From Syntrophobacter sp. SbD1 (GTDB taxonomy: Bacteria > Desulfobacterota > Syntrophobacteria > Syntrophobacterales > Syntrophobacteraceae), in assembly GCA_900290365.1 (NCBI GenBank), contig OMOE01000131.1:33811-70008 (forward strand): 36,198 bases of DNA, in the 5' to 3' direction. Of the stretch, positions 8,008 to 16,263 are shown in pieces; the first letter of the stretch is position 1; each line of letters starts with the position of its first letter. A model generated the notes under the pieces. The model worked only from the letters and a program-made list of their open reading frames with translations, was not told the DNA's origin and did not search any database. The position numbers and the translations under genes are program-made.

Positions 8008-8751
8008 TCAGTTCGAACTGCTCACGACCATCGCCTCCATGTTTTCCTTCCTGTTGAACTCGTCGGCAAACATTATTGCGGCGTCACGGGAGGGAAAAGA
8101 TCCAAGAAGGATGCGGTTCCATTTGGCGGCCCCGAGGTCGAGCGATTCAATACGGGGCGAATAGCCTTTGGCCTTCAGTTTATCCAGCAGGGCCTGCGTA
8201 TCGGGTTCTTTCAGCGAGGCCACGAGCAGCATATACTGCCCGGTCCCACTTCCCGCCGCCTGGAGCTTTTCCGGTTGGGGTGCGGATGTCTTTTCGGCCG
8301 GCCGGCTCACTGCCGCTGCGCGTCTTACGGGTTCCCTTGCCGGCTCTGCGGCAGGGACCGCAGCGGCGGGTTCGATCGCTTTGGGCGCCGCCGCTATGGG
8401 CGTGCCGCCTTTATGCGTTAAATCTTCATAATAGTTGAGCGATTCGAGCATCTTCCGTGGGTCTTCCCAGGTTGCCGCAGCCCGGGGGGCAGGCCGGCCG
8501 GTTTGTTTCTCAAGTCCCAAAAATTGCAGGACCAGGCCCCTTATGGAAAAATCATCGGCACTTACCAGGGGAACTCCCCTGCCCACAAAAACACCCAGGG
8601 TGAACATGAAACAAAGTGACAAAACTAAGCTCAACGTGCCCAATACCAGCTTTTTTCCGCTCAGGTCCAAACGATAACCTCTGCCCTCCCGATAAGAGCG
8701 GGGCTGTTCGTCCCGGTCATTGTTGACGACGACAAGCTTCGGGCGAATCAT
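8008..8751 (-). CDS. Membrane-anchored SPOR-domain protein
   Basis: A 247-residue bitopic inner-membrane protein of FtsN/DedD-like architecture. It has a short basic cytoplasmic N-terminus, one membrane span (about 35-57, LVLGTLSLVLSLCFMFTLGVFVG) and a Pro/Ala-rich periplasmic linker (about 95-165). A C-terminal SPOR domain (about 170-247) contains YMLLVASLKEPDTQ and WNRILLGSFPSRDAA. SPOR domains bind glycan strands lacking stem peptides at the septum, so a role in division or envelope maintenance is likely. ATG 8751 is chosen because AGAGG lies 8 bases upstream; a longer frame reaching 8814 would overlap argS. It begins 13 bases after the argS stop, so both are probably transcribed together. 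It lacks the sequence of a clear FtsN orthologue. Confidence 0.8.
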   Translation of the reverse strand: MIRPKLVVVNNDRDEQPRSYREGRGYRLDLSGKKLVLGTLSLVLSLCFMFTLGVFVGRGVPLVSADDFSIRGLVLQFLGLEKQTGRPAPRAAATWEDPRKMLESLNYYEDLTHKGGTPIAAAPKAIEPAAAVPAAEPAREPVRRAAAVSRPAEKTSAPQPEKLQAAGSGTGQYMLLVASLKEPDTQALLDKLKAKGYSPRIESLDLGAAKWNRILLGSFPSRDAAIMFADEFNRKENMEAMVVSSSN

Positions 8752-8764
8752 TTTGAAAACCTCT

Positions 8765-10438
8765 TTACATTTTTTGTGGCGCCGTGACTCCGAGAAGCTC
8801 CAGAGCGTTTCCAATAACTTCTTTTATCGTCCAGGCCAGGCAGAGCCTGGCTTGGGTCAGTTCGGCATCCTCAGTCAGGATGCGGTTATCATGGTAGTAG
8901 CTGTGAAAAAGAGACACCAATTGGTGCAGGTAATATGGAATATAATGCGGCTCGAGGGATCTCACACATTCGCAAACCATTTCAGGAAATTCCCCGACCT
9001 GTTTGATTAAATCAAGTTCCTGCCGAAGATTCAAGAGGCGAAACGCCTCATCATTTACCGACCCGGGGTCGAATTCAACCCCACGGTCCCGTGCCACTTC
9101 AAACACGCTGCAAAGCCGCGCGTGGGCATATTGCACATAAAAGACCGGATTGTCATTGCTCCGGGCCTTTGCCACCTCCAGGTCGAAGTCCAGCGGGCTA
9201 TCCGTGCGGCGGGTGAGAAAAATAAAACGGGTTGCGTCTTTTCCGACCTCATCGATAACTTCCCGCAAGGTGACGAACTCCCCTCCCCGGGTGCTCATTG
9301 CCACCGGCGCTCCCCCGCGCAACAGGTTTACCAGTTGAACAAGAACGATTCGCAGGTCGTCCCGGGTGCGCCCCATCGCCTGCACACCGGCCAGCATCCT
9401 CTCCACATATCCGTGGTGATCGGCGCCCCATATATCTACTACCGATTCGAAACCCCGTTCGAATTTATCCCTGTGGTACGCAAGGTCTGCGGCAAAATAT
9501 GTGCTCGCGCCGTTTGCCCGCACTACAACACGGTCTTTTTCGTCGCCGAATGCGGTACTTTTGAACCAGACCGCCCCTTCGCTCTCATAGATAAAGCCGC
9601 GCTCTCTAAAGTACTCTATGGTCTTTGCGATGGAATCAATCTTGTGGAGATCCCGTTCGCTGAACCAGTTGTCGAAATGGACGCCAAAAATGTCCAGATC
9701 TTCTTTAATTCCATCGAGGATGCGCTCGGCGGCGTAATCGGTAAAAACCGGCAGCGCCTCTTCCAAAGGGGTCTTGCGGAAGCTGTCCCCATGAGACCGC
9801 TTGAAGTCTTTTGCAAGATCGAGCATGTATTCGCCCCGATAGTGGTTATCGGGAAATTCGAGACCTTCGCCAAGTTCCTGTCGGTAGCGAAAATAAAGAC
9901 TGCGCCCAAGAGTATCCATCTGGTTTCCAGCGTCATTAATATAATACTCGCGCTGGACCTGGAAACCGCGAGCCGCGAGAATGTTTGCCAGCACATCGCC
10001 AATGGCTGCCCCACGGCCGTGCCCGATGTGAAGCGGACCCGTCGGGTTAGCGCTCACAAACTCCACCTGGACCTTCGGTCCTCTTTGAATCTCCAGCCTT
10101 CCGTATTTTTTGGCATTGTCCAGGACCTCACGTATAATTCCATACCACGCCGCCGGTTTTATGAAAAAATTAATGAAGCCCGGCCCGGCTATTTCTACTT
10201 TTTCGAGTATGGAATCCGAATCATTGAGGTTGGCGACAATCTCCGAAGCGATCTGCCTGGGATTTCTCTTAAGATGCCTGGTCAAACCGAGTGCGATATT
10301 CGAAGCGTAATCCCCATGATCGGAGATCCTGGGTATATCGAGTTCTATGCTTAGTTCCGCCTTCAGATCCTTATACCCCGCGACAGAGTGAAGAGACTCG
10401 GCTATCATGGATTCGAGGCGGTTGCGTACATTGCCCAT
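8765..10438 (-). CDS. argS: Arginyl-tRNA synthetase
   Basis: Class I synthetase charging tRNA-Arg. It shows the HIGH motif in NPTGPLHIGHGRGAA, the N-terminal additional domain (GDYASNIALGLTRHLKRNPRQIA), the degenerate KMSK region (VAMSTRGGEF) and the C-terminal DALR anticodon-binding domain ending in LLGVTAPQKM. Starting at ATG 10438 gives 557 residues, the usual length. AAGGA lies 12 bases upstream. The open frame continues upstream through the double-hairpin repeat to 10627, and in-frame ATGs exist at 10480 and 10498. The promoter at 10480-10507 places the transcript start near 10473, which supports the shorter form. The SPOR gene follows closely. Confidence 0.95.
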   Translation of the reverse strand: MGNVRNRLESMIAESLHSVAGYKDLKAELSIELDIPRISDHGDYASNIALGLTRHLKRNPRQIASEIVANLNDSDSILEKVEIAGPGFINFFIKPAAWYGIIREVLDNAKKYGRLEIQRGPKVQVEFVSANPTGPLHIGHGRGAAIGDVLANILAARGFQVQREYYINDAGNQMDTLGRSLYFRYRQELGEGLEFPDNHYRGEYMLDLAKDFKRSHGDSFRKTPLEEALPVFTDYAAERILDGIKEDLDIFGVHFDNWFSERDLHKIDSIAKTIEYFRERGFIYESEGAVWFKSTAFGDEKDRVVVRANGASTYFAADLAYHRDKFERGFESVVDIWGADHHGYVERMLAGVQAMGRTRDDLRIVLVQLVNLLRGGAPVAMSTRGGEFVTLREVIDEVGKDATRFIFLTRRTDSPLDFDLEVAKARSNDNPVFYVQYAHARLCSVFEVARDRGVEFDPGSVNDEAFRLLNLRQELDLIKQVGEFPEMVCECVRSLEPHYIPYYLHQLVSLFHSYYHDNRILTEDAELTQARLCLAWTIKEVIGNALELLGVTAPQKM

Positions 10439-10479
10439 GCCGTTTGAAAATCCTTCCCGGACTGGATTTGAATCACGCA

Positions 10480-10507
10480 TATATATCACCACCGGCATTG
10501 TTTTCAA
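10480..10507 (-). promoter_or_regulatory. Sigma70-like promoter of argS-SPOR unit
   Basis: Minus-strand TTGAAA (10502-10507) and TATATA (10480-10485) are 16 bases apart. The start point would fall near 10473, between two candidate in-frame ATGs, and helps choose the argS start at 10438. Confidence 0.5.
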
Positions 10508-10527
10508 AACTATCTTTGACCCGTCGT

Positions 10528-10573
10528 GGCGGTGGGACCGCCGGCCAGGTTTGCCGCCGCCTTCATCGGCGGC
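10528..10573 (+). repeat. Double-hairpin dispersed repeat, copy 3
   Basis: GGCGGT-GGG-ACCGCC at 10528-10542, then arms GCCGCCG and CGGCGGC (10553-10559, 10567-10573) with a 7-base loop. It lies upstream of the argS promoter in the same orientation as the other copies. Confidence 0.8.
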
Positions 10574-10600
10574 AAGAAAGATCGCCACTGCCCATCCCTG

Positions 10601-10621
10601 CCCCCCTTTGGAAACGGGGGG
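10601..10621. repeat. GC-rich hairpin CCCCCC/GGGGGG
   Basis: CCCCCCTTT and AAACGGGGGG face each other around GG, a strong stem with one bulged base. No run of T follows on either strand, so it is more likely a REP-like palindrome than an intrinsic terminator. Confidence 0.5.
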
Positions 10622-10702
10622 CGACATGTGAACCAGAGGCTTTGTGACGCAGTTTCTTCCGCCGGAATGACGAATGGGTCTTTTGGGTTGCCGCAGGGAG
10701 TG

Positions 10703-11068
10703 TCAACCAGGGAGCCTGGTTTCGAGGGCCATAGCGATTTTTTTCTTTAGTTCGGTCAAATCAAAGCTTTTCACAACATAGAAATCGGCGGCAATAGATT
10801 TCATGTCTTCTTTGAAGGTGTCGTATGCGGTGGAAAGTATGACGGGCAGGTCATAAAAGTGGTTTCGGATGTCCTGGAGGATGTCCAGACCATTATAGTC
10901 TACCATCTTTATGTCCAGGACGACCAAATCCGGCTTTTCCTCCTCGATTTTCTCCAAAAGCTTGAACCCATTCTCGGCCGTAATAACTTCATATCCGGCT
11001 TCCTTGAGTTCCTCCGAATATAAAAGCCTGATGTGTTCCTCATCATCGACAACAAGGATCTTCGGCAT
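10703..11068 (-). CDS. Single-domain response regulator (receiver only)
   Basis: A 121-residue CheY/Spo0F-like receiver with no output domain. Asp8-Asp9 form the acidic pocket, Asp52 (VVLDIKM) is the phospho-acceptor, Thr80 and Lys100 (VVKSFD) complete the switch site. It would pass a phosphoryl signal by protein-protein contact. No histidine kinase is in the window. It starts 3 bases after the glycosyltransferase stop, the last gene of the hflK-hflC-glycosyltransferase unit, so its partner may act on envelope functions. A GGGGG tract lies about 7 bases before its ATG. Confidence 0.9.
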   Translation of the reverse strand: MPKILVVDDEEHIRLLYSEELKEAGYEVITAENGFKLLEKIEEEKPDLVVLDIKMVDYNGLDILQDIRNHFYDLPVILSTAYDTFKEDMKSIAADFYVVKSFDLTELKKKIAMALETRLPG

Positions 11069-11071
11069 AAC

Positions 11072-12301
11072 TCAGCCCCCTTCTCCCTTAGTCCATACCT
11101 TTAAAATATAAGGTTTATTTTCTTCGAAAATCATGCACTCATTTTCGATGTAATCCTCAGCCTGCTGCAAAGACATCCTCTCGGTTTTCTTAACATAGGA
11201 AAGGACCTTGCCCAGGTAAAGCGGGAGCAGTCCATCCAGTAAGTTTTTCCTTTCCGCCGGTGACATCCATCTGTAGGCAACCGCTGAGTCGAATAGAATA
11301 GTCATCCAGGTCTGTGTCGGGAATGAAAAATGTTGAAGCCCGATCGACCTTATTTCCTGGAGCTTTGGAACCACCATAGGACCGTAGACCTGTTCCCACA
11401 GTCCGTAATAATTGTCGAAACCTTCGATAAACATCTCATGGAGGCGCTTAGTGTTCATGTCCACCGGAAGAGGCGTTTCAACTTCCTGGAGGTCAGTGCC
11501 AAAAAGCGCAGTCGGTTTGCTCCATTTTACCTGTTTCCAAAAATCCTGGTAGACCTGCATCAGATCGAAAATCGTGCCCACTACTTCATGGAAAAACACC
11601 GGCAGATGCAGGTAGCTGTCCTTGAGCCGATGCACTTTTGGAGATCCCATAATGGCCTGAACGACAGGAAGCCGGGAGGCCAGCGCCACATTGGCCATCC
11701 AAATATCCGCCCCGTAATTATCGAGCATTTCGCTCCAAAAGGGCGGATTAAGGTAGGAGTCAAGGAGCTTTGGACTGAAGCCGTAGACCCCCACGTTGCA
11801 TTGCCGCACCCGCCGGCCGTAGAGACAGCGGAACAGCGGATAGATTATGGAACTGGTGAGTGTGGCTTCATATTTATGGCGCACATAGAGCGGGCATACA
11901 AACCCCGCCCCCTTGAGTATCGGTGTCCCAAGGTTTCGAATCCAGACAGGCGAAATATTCTTTATGTCGGCTTCAAGGATTATCAGGGCCTTGGGGTCGA
12001 GCTGACGTGCTCTTTGGAAAAAGTTGACGATGTTTCTGCCTTTTCCGCCAACTCCGGGCTCAGTGGAAATGTAGAGCCTCGGCGTTGTTCCAGGAGCGGC
12101 GAAGAAAGCTTCCCGCGTGCCGTCCGAGGAGTGATTATCGCAATCGATGATCACGCATCGCATACCGGGGAAGTACTCGCTCAGGCCTTTGTCCACCCTT
12201 GCGGTGGTAACCGCAATACTTTCCACTTCATTTGCCGTAGGTATTCCCACGACTATGTCCGCCCCGGTAATTTGTCCGGGATTTTCCTCGTAAAACGCCA
12301 T
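11072..12301 (-). CDS. GT-A fold glycosyltransferase, glucosyl-3-phosphoglycerate synthase-like
   Basis: A 409-residue soluble glycosyltransferase. The nucleotide-sugar site is visible as GIPTANEVESI (19-29), then IIDCDNHSSDGT (51-62), then GVGGKGRNIVNFF, and the metal-binding acidic motif EADIKNI (110-116). The segment RHKYEATLTSSIIYPLFRCLYGRRVRQ resembles, from memory, the GT81 / glucosyl-3-phosphoglycerate synthase group, so synthesis of a compatible solute or lipid headgroup is possible; the donor and acceptor are not known. No membrane span. GGAG lies 7 bases before the ATG, which follows the hflC stop by 15 bases; a receiver gene follows 3 bases after its own stop. Confidence 0.75.
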   Translation of the reverse strand: MAFYEENPGQITGADIVVGIPTANEVESIAVTTARVDKGLSEYFPGMRCVIIDCDNHSSDGTREAFFAAPGTTPRLYISTEPGVGGKGRNIVNFFQRARQLDPKALIILEADIKNISPVWIRNLGTPILKGAGFVCPLYVRHKYEATLTSSIIYPLFRCLYGRRVRQCNVGVYGFSPKLLDSYLNPPFWSEMLDNYGADIWMANVALASRLPVVQAIMGSPKVHRLKDSYLHLPVFFHEVVGTIFDLMQVYQDFWKQVKWSKPTALFGTDLQEVETPLPVDMNTKRLHEMFIEGFDNYYGLWEQVYGPMVVPKLQEIRSIGLQHFSFPTQTWMTILFDSAVAYRWMSPAERKNLLDGLLPLYLGKVLSYVKKTERMSLQQAEDYIENECMIFEENKPYILKVWTKGEGG

Positions 12302-12316
12302 TGTTTCACTCCAGCT

Positions 12317-13297
12317 CTATTTGCGGGGAGGTGCGCCGCTGCCCTTTAAATATTTGAAAACATCAGCATCGGTACTTAGCAAGAATGAGCTGTTATTGCT
12401 GAAATTGCGATACAATTCCAAAGTCTTGTACAAAGAGAAAAATTCAGGGTCCTTGCCGAAAGCATCCGCATAAATCCTGGTTGCTTCAGCATCGGCTTTG
12501 CCGCGTGTTTCCTGGGATTTCTTGTACGCCTCGGAGGTCAGCTTGGCCATTTCCCGGTCCATCTGGCCCAGAATCGCAGCCCGTTCGCCTTCGCCTTCAG
12601 ACCGGTACTGGGCAGCGATGCGCTTGCGTTCGGAAATCATCCGGTCGAAAACCGTCTTTAGGACGGAGTCAACATAGTTGATGCGCTTAATTCGAATATC
12701 GAGCAGTTCCATTCCGAATTCAGGAATGAGCTTCGAGGCGTCGGCTACCATCTCCCGCGTGATTTTTTCACGGCCCTTCACCAGATGATCCGACGACTCG
12801 GTTGCTTCAAACCCCGATTTCATCGTCTCGGATTCGGGAAGTCCAGCCTCACCGCGCTTCACTTTTGCCTCTTCCCAACCTTCGCTTCGAACCAGTTCCA
12901 CCAGATCATTTTCGGAAACATGATCGCGGACCACCGAGTCAATTATCCCATCAAGGCGGCCCTGCGCGCTCGACATCGATCCGACCCGCTTAAGAAAAAG
13001 CAGCGGGTCCTTTATTCGCCAGCGGGCGGTTGTATCCACCCAGATGAACTTTTTGTCCCTGGTTGGAACCTGATCGGGACGTCCATCCCATTTCATTATG
13101 CGCTTTTCGAAAAAGTTAGCCGCCTGCCAGGGGAACTTGAAATGGAGTCCAGCCTCAGTGATCGAAGCCCCGACAGGGGCGCCGAACTGAGTTATTACCA
13201 CCTGCTCGGTCTCGCCCACCACGAAAAAGGAAGATATGGCGATTATAGCCAGAACGACTATCACCGCTATGCCTATTTTGGCCTCACGGGGGATCAT
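12317..13297 (-). CDS. hflC: HflC, membrane protease FtsH modulator (SPFH family)
   Basis: A 326-residue protein with an N-terminal membrane anchor (about 7-28) and an SPFH/prohibitin domain beginning VVGETEQVVITQFGAPVG. It continues through DKKFIWVDTTARWRIKDPLLFL and ends with the coiled-coil region EGERAAILGQMDREMAKLTSEAYKKSQETRGKADAEATRIYADAF, all typical of HflC. With HflK it forms a large periplasmic cage that controls the FtsH protease. AAGGA lies 8 bases before the ATG. An insert around residues 155-175 (KRGEAGLPESETMKSGFEATESSDHLVKGRE) is longer than in E. coli. It lies 30 bases after hflK. Confidence 0.93.
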   Translation of the reverse strand: MIPREAKIGIAVIVVLAIIAISSFFVVGETEQVVITQFGAPVGASITEAGLHFKFPWQAANFFEKRIMKWDGRPDQVPTRDKKFIWVDTTARWRIKDPLLFLKRVGSMSSAQGRLDGIIDSVVRDHVSENDLVELVRSEGWEEAKVKRGEAGLPESETMKSGFEATESSDHLVKGREKITREMVADASKLIPEFGMELLDIRIKRINYVDSVLKTVFDRMISERKRIAAQYRSEGEGERAAILGQMDREMAKLTSEAYKKSQETRGKADAEATRIYADAFGKDPEFFSLYKTLELYRNFSNNSSFLLSTDADVFKYLKGSGAPPRK

Positions 13298-13327
13298 ATA
13301 TTATATCCTTATCTTCGCCTCGAAAGA

Positions 13328-14410
13328 TCACTGCCCTTTGGGCTGCGCCTGCGGGCTTTGAATATTTGCACTTTGCGCCTTGAGTTTGTTCAGATCGAGC
13401 AGGGGCAGTATGCCTTTCTGCGCCTCGTCAACCACAACCAGATTGCCGGTCTTTCCCATCAGGGCTTCGAATGAATCGAGATACATTCTTCGGCGGGTTA
13501 TGTCCGGAGCTTTCTGATACTCGGCAAGAATTTCGAGAAAACGCTTAGCTTCGCCTTCGCTGCGGTTCACGCGCTCCAAAGCATAGCCCTCGGCCTGGGT
13601 TACCGTTTGCCGGGCTTCGCCGACTGCCCTGGGAATTTTCTCGTTATAAGACCGCTGCGCCTCGTTTATCATTCGCTCCTTTTCCTGCCCGGCTTCGCTT
13701 ACCTCATTGAATGAGGCCATCACAGGATTGGGAACATTTGCGGTCTGGAGCTTTACAGCCACGATCTCGAGGCCGGTCTCGTAGCGATCCATGATTTCCT
13801 GGATTTCCTTCCTGCACTGACTGGCTATAGATTCGCGGCCAACCGTAATTACTTCGTCCGAATAGCGGTTTCCAACAATCCGGCGCATTACGGATTCGGA
13901 GATATCATCGAGAGTGCGCAAAACCCCGTTTACCCTGAAAAGATACTCGACGGGGTCTTTTATTTTGTATTGAACCGCCCACTGGAGGTTTACAACGTTG
14001 AGATCCCCGCTGAGCATGAGCGACTCTTCCTCGAACCCCTTCTCAACGAATTGGGAGCGAACATCCGGTTTTTGTGTGCGGTAGCCGTATTCCTGCTGAT
14101 CAACTCGCCCGGTAACCACCTTGCTCACCACATCAACGCCAAACGGGATTTTGAAATGGAGCCCTGCGTCAGCCGTGCCCACATATTTGCCAAACCGTTG
14201 GATGACGGCGGTCTCCTGGGGTTCGACCTTATAGAACGAAGTGCCCACTACGATCACGAGAGCTACGATCACAGCAACAATAAGGATCAAACGGCGGGAA
14301 GATGAAGTCGAAGACTTGAATCGTTCCGCCAATCGCCTCAAAACCTCCTCAAAATCCTGGGGCGGCCCCCCTCCTGGCGCCCGTCTTCCGGGCGGCATTT
14401 CCCAAGCCAT
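13328..14410 (-). CDS. hflK: HflK, membrane protease FtsH modulator (SPFH family)
   Basis: A 360-residue partner of HflC. A Gly/Pro-rich cytoplasmic N-terminus (MPPGRRAPGGGPP) is followed by one span (about 40-60, LILIVAVIVALVIVVGTSFY). The SPFH domain (YKVEPQETAVIQRFGKYVG, GLHFKIPFGVDVV) and a helical region rich in Ala/Glu (GEARQTVTQAEGYALERVNRSEGEAKRFLEILAEYQKAPDITRRRMYLD) follow. It is the first gene of a minus-strand unit with hflC, a glycosyltransferase and a receiver protein. GGAG lies 7 bases before the ATG. A promoter with an inverted repeat sits at 14568-14596, giving a 5' leader of about 150 bases. Confidence 0.93.
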   Translation of the reverse strand: MAWEMPPGRRAPGGGPPQDFEEVLRRLAERFKSSTSSSRRLILIVAVIVALVIVVGTSFYKVEPQETAVIQRFGKYVGTADAGLHFKIPFGVDVVSKVVTGRVDQQEYGYRTQKPDVRSQFVEKGFEEESLMLSGDLNVVNLQWAVQYKIKDPVEYLFRVNGVLRTLDDISESVMRRIVGNRYSDEVITVGRESIASQCRKEIQEIMDRYETGLEIVAVKLQTANVPNPVMASFNEVSEAGQEKERMINEAQRSYNEKIPRAVGEARQTVTQAEGYALERVNRSEGEAKRFLEILAEYQKAPDITRRRMYLDSFEALMGKTGNLVVVDEAQKGILPLLDLNKLKAQSANIQSPQAQPKGQ

Positions 14411-14562
14411 AAAATTTCTCCATTAGAAAGCCCGAGCGGCTTTCGCGAAAAGGTTATCGCTGCGAGTCCTTTTATTGAGCGACAATGATTTCATTATCAG
14501 GACAGGCGGCGCGCATTTGGGTTCATAAATCAGTTTTTCCGGACCTATTTAATGATGAACGT

Positions 14563-14586
14563 AGGGCAATCTACTGGGATTGCCCT
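14563..14586. promoter_or_regulatory. Operator-like inverted repeat over the hflK promoter
   Basis: AGGGCAATC (14563-14571) and GATTGCCCT (14578-14586) are perfect inverted 9-mers separated by 6 bases. The dyad covers the -10 element and part of the spacer of the hflK promoter, a usual place for a repressor site. It has no T run, so it is not a plain terminator. Confidence 0.45.
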
Positions 14587-14596
14587 GTAAAGTCAA
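14568..14596 (-). promoter_or_regulatory. Promoter of the hflK unit
   Basis: Minus-strand TTGACT (14591-14596) and TAGATT (14568-14573) are 17 bases apart. The spacer and the -10 region overlap a perfect inverted repeat (14563-14586), which could be an operator. Confidence 0.55.
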
Positions 14597-14828
14597 GTAT
14601 TTCACAGGGCGCGGCAGATCTGTCCAGGCGAAGTCATAACTCGTTTCCATTCGGCAAGGGTCCTTTTCCGCTCTGGCGGCGTCAATCTTCGGGTTTGCTT
14701 GTGCGGCGTACCCATGTACGCCTCCGTGCAAGCCCTCGATTTCCTGGCCAGAACAAAAAATGCCTCCTTTCCGAATCGGAAACTGTTAGTGTCACATCCG
14801 GAGTTTCCGGATGGACACTAACTCGCTA
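14597..14828. other. Divergent intergenic region with two further inverted repeats
   Basis: No gene is seen between the hflK and folC promoters. At 14691-14735 GGCGTAC and GTACGCC surround CCAT, with outer arms GGGTTTGC and GCAAGCCC. At 14785-14822 a long dyad pairs GTTAGTGTC and CATCCGG with CCGGATG and GACACTAAC around AGTTT, with one bulged A. Both could be REP-like repeats or structured DNA; neither has a T run. Confidence 0.55.
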
Positions 14829-14857
14829 TTGACGCTTTAGAGTTAACTCTTCACTAT
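14829..14857 (+). promoter_or_regulatory. Candidate promoter of folC-lptD
   Basis: TTGACG (14829-14834) and CACTAT (14852-14857) are 17 bases apart. The -10 is weak. The start point near 14864 would leave the upstream ATG at 14863 unusable and favours the GTG at 14986 for folC. Confidence 0.4.
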
Positions 14858-14985
14858 TTTTAATGCCCGAGAAGTGTGCTATTAGGGAGTTGAATCCGGA
14901 ACCATCTATTGCTTTGATCTCTTCAGAATGGGGCAAGGCCGCGGTTTTTGCCTTTGGGCAACCGAGGAAGGAAGCTGAGGGGCAG

Positions 14986-16263
14986 GTGTCAAATTTTCAG
15001 CAATCTCTGCAATACCTTTACGGACTTCAGAAGCTCGGAATCAAGTTCGGTCTCAACTGCACGGAAAACCTCCTTGCGCGGGTAGGCAATCCGCACCGCA
15101 AGGTTCGCTTCATTCACATAGCAGGGACAAACGGCAAGGGATCCACGGCTGCTATCCTGTCCCGTATTCTTTGCCAACATGGTGTCAGGGTCGGCCTTTA
15201 TACTTCACCCCACCTCGTGCGCTTCACAGAACGTTTTCGCTTCAATGACGAAGAAGTCACGGCAGAGAGGATACTCCAGGTCTTCGAAAAGATCCGGGCG
15301 ACCCTTGATGAGAGCAACCCCCCTACTTTTTTTGAAATGGTAACCGCGATGGCATTCCTTTATTTTGCTGAGGAGGAAGCTGACTTTGTCATCGCTGAAA
15401 CCGGACTGGGAGGCCGGCTTGATGCAACAAACGTCATTGTGCCCGAGGTCTGTGTCATCACAAACATTGGTTTCGATCACCAGGATTTCCTCGGATCGAC
15501 TCTGTCGTCCATAGCCCGCGAAAAGGCTGGAATAATCAAGAAGGGGATCCCGGTGGTAACGGGGGTGCTTCAGCCCCTGGCGCAGAGCGTGCTAAAGACT
15601 GTATGCATGAATAAAGACGCACCCCTGTACAGGTTCAAGTCCGATTTCAGTGTGAGGCGCAATTCCAAAGGATTCTTTCATTACCGAGGACTGAATCTGC
15701 AGTTGCCATCCCTTACTCTCAATCTGAGGGGACCGCACCAGGTAAGCAACGCTGCACTGGCCCTTGCGGCCATGGAGGTCCTCGAACAAAAAGGATTGAT
15801 TACACTTTGGCCAAAGTTGATCGAGCGTGCGATGAGCGAGGTTAAATGGCCGGCCCGGCTGGAAGTGCTCCAGACTAACCCGCTTATCGTGCTGGACGGA
15901 GCGCACAACCCGCAGGGCGCAGAATCCCTTCGTGAGGCTCTCAAAGAGAGTTTCACCTACAAAAAGCTTCACTTGGTTATGGGAATAATGGCAGATAAAG
16001 ACATTTTGGGGATCCTCAGACGTTTGCTTCCTATGGCTGAAACAGCCATCTTTACCCGGCCCCTGTATGCCAGGGCCGCCAATCCCGATGACATTCGCAG
16101 GATGGCCAGACCATACATACAAAAATATTACGTAATCCCCGATCCGGCCTCCGCTATTCAGGAAGCAAAGAATTTGGCAGGTCCGGATGATCTTATCTGT
16201 ATTACCGGCTCGCTTTATTTTGCCGGTGAGGTAAAACAGATTTTCGGAGAACCTTCTCTGTGA
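14986..16263 (+). CDS. folC: Folylpolyglutamate synthase / dihydrofolate synthase
   Basis: An ATP-dependent ligase that adds glutamate to dihydropteroate or folates, Mur-ligase fold. Seen are the start FQQSLQYLYGLQKLGIKFGL typical of FolC, the P-loop GTNGKGST (about 47-54), then FEMVTAMAFLYFAEE, ETGLGGRLDATN, and the C-terminal domain with LDGAHNPQGAESL. From GTG 14986 the protein is 425 residues, the family norm. The frame opens further upstream to an ATG at 14863, but that has no ribosome-binding site and would add 41 atypical residues. GAGGGG and GGAAGGA lie upstream of the GTG, though spacing is not ideal. The stop overlaps the lptD GTG as GTGA, implying translational coupling. Confidence 0.92.
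   Translation: MSNFQQSLQYLYGLQKLGIKFGLNCTENLLARVGNPHRKVRFIHIAGTNGKGSTAAILSRILCQHGVRVGLYTSPHLVRFTERFRFNDEEVTAERILQVFEKIRATLDESNPPTFFEMVTAMAFLYFAEEEADFVIAETGLGGRLDATNVIVPEVCVITNIGFDHQDFLGSTLSSIAREKAGIIKKGIPVVTGVLQPLAQSVLKTVCMNKDAPLYRFKSDFSVRRNSKGFFHYRGLNLQLPSLTLNLRGPHQVSNAALALAAMEVLEQKGLITLWPKLIERAMSEVKWPARLEVLQTNPLIVLDGAHNPQGAESLREALKESFTYKKLHLVMGIMADKDILGILRRLLPMAETAIFTRPLYARAANPDDIRRMARPYIQKYYVIPDPASAIQEAKNLAGPDDLICITGSLYFAGEVKQIFGEPSL

Noticed and set aside
8009..8020. 12-base palindrome CAGTTCGAACTG
   Set aside because: Lies in the last codons of the SPOR gene with no T run or flanking signal; probably chance.
9122..10354. Plus-strand open frame of 410 codons opposite argS
   Set aside because: Shadow of argS, which carries all class I synthetase motifs.
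10701..10706. Perfect TTGACA on the minus strand at the end of the receiver gene
   Set aside because: No acceptable -10 hexamer at 16-18 bases; the promoter at 10480-10507 is better placed for argS.
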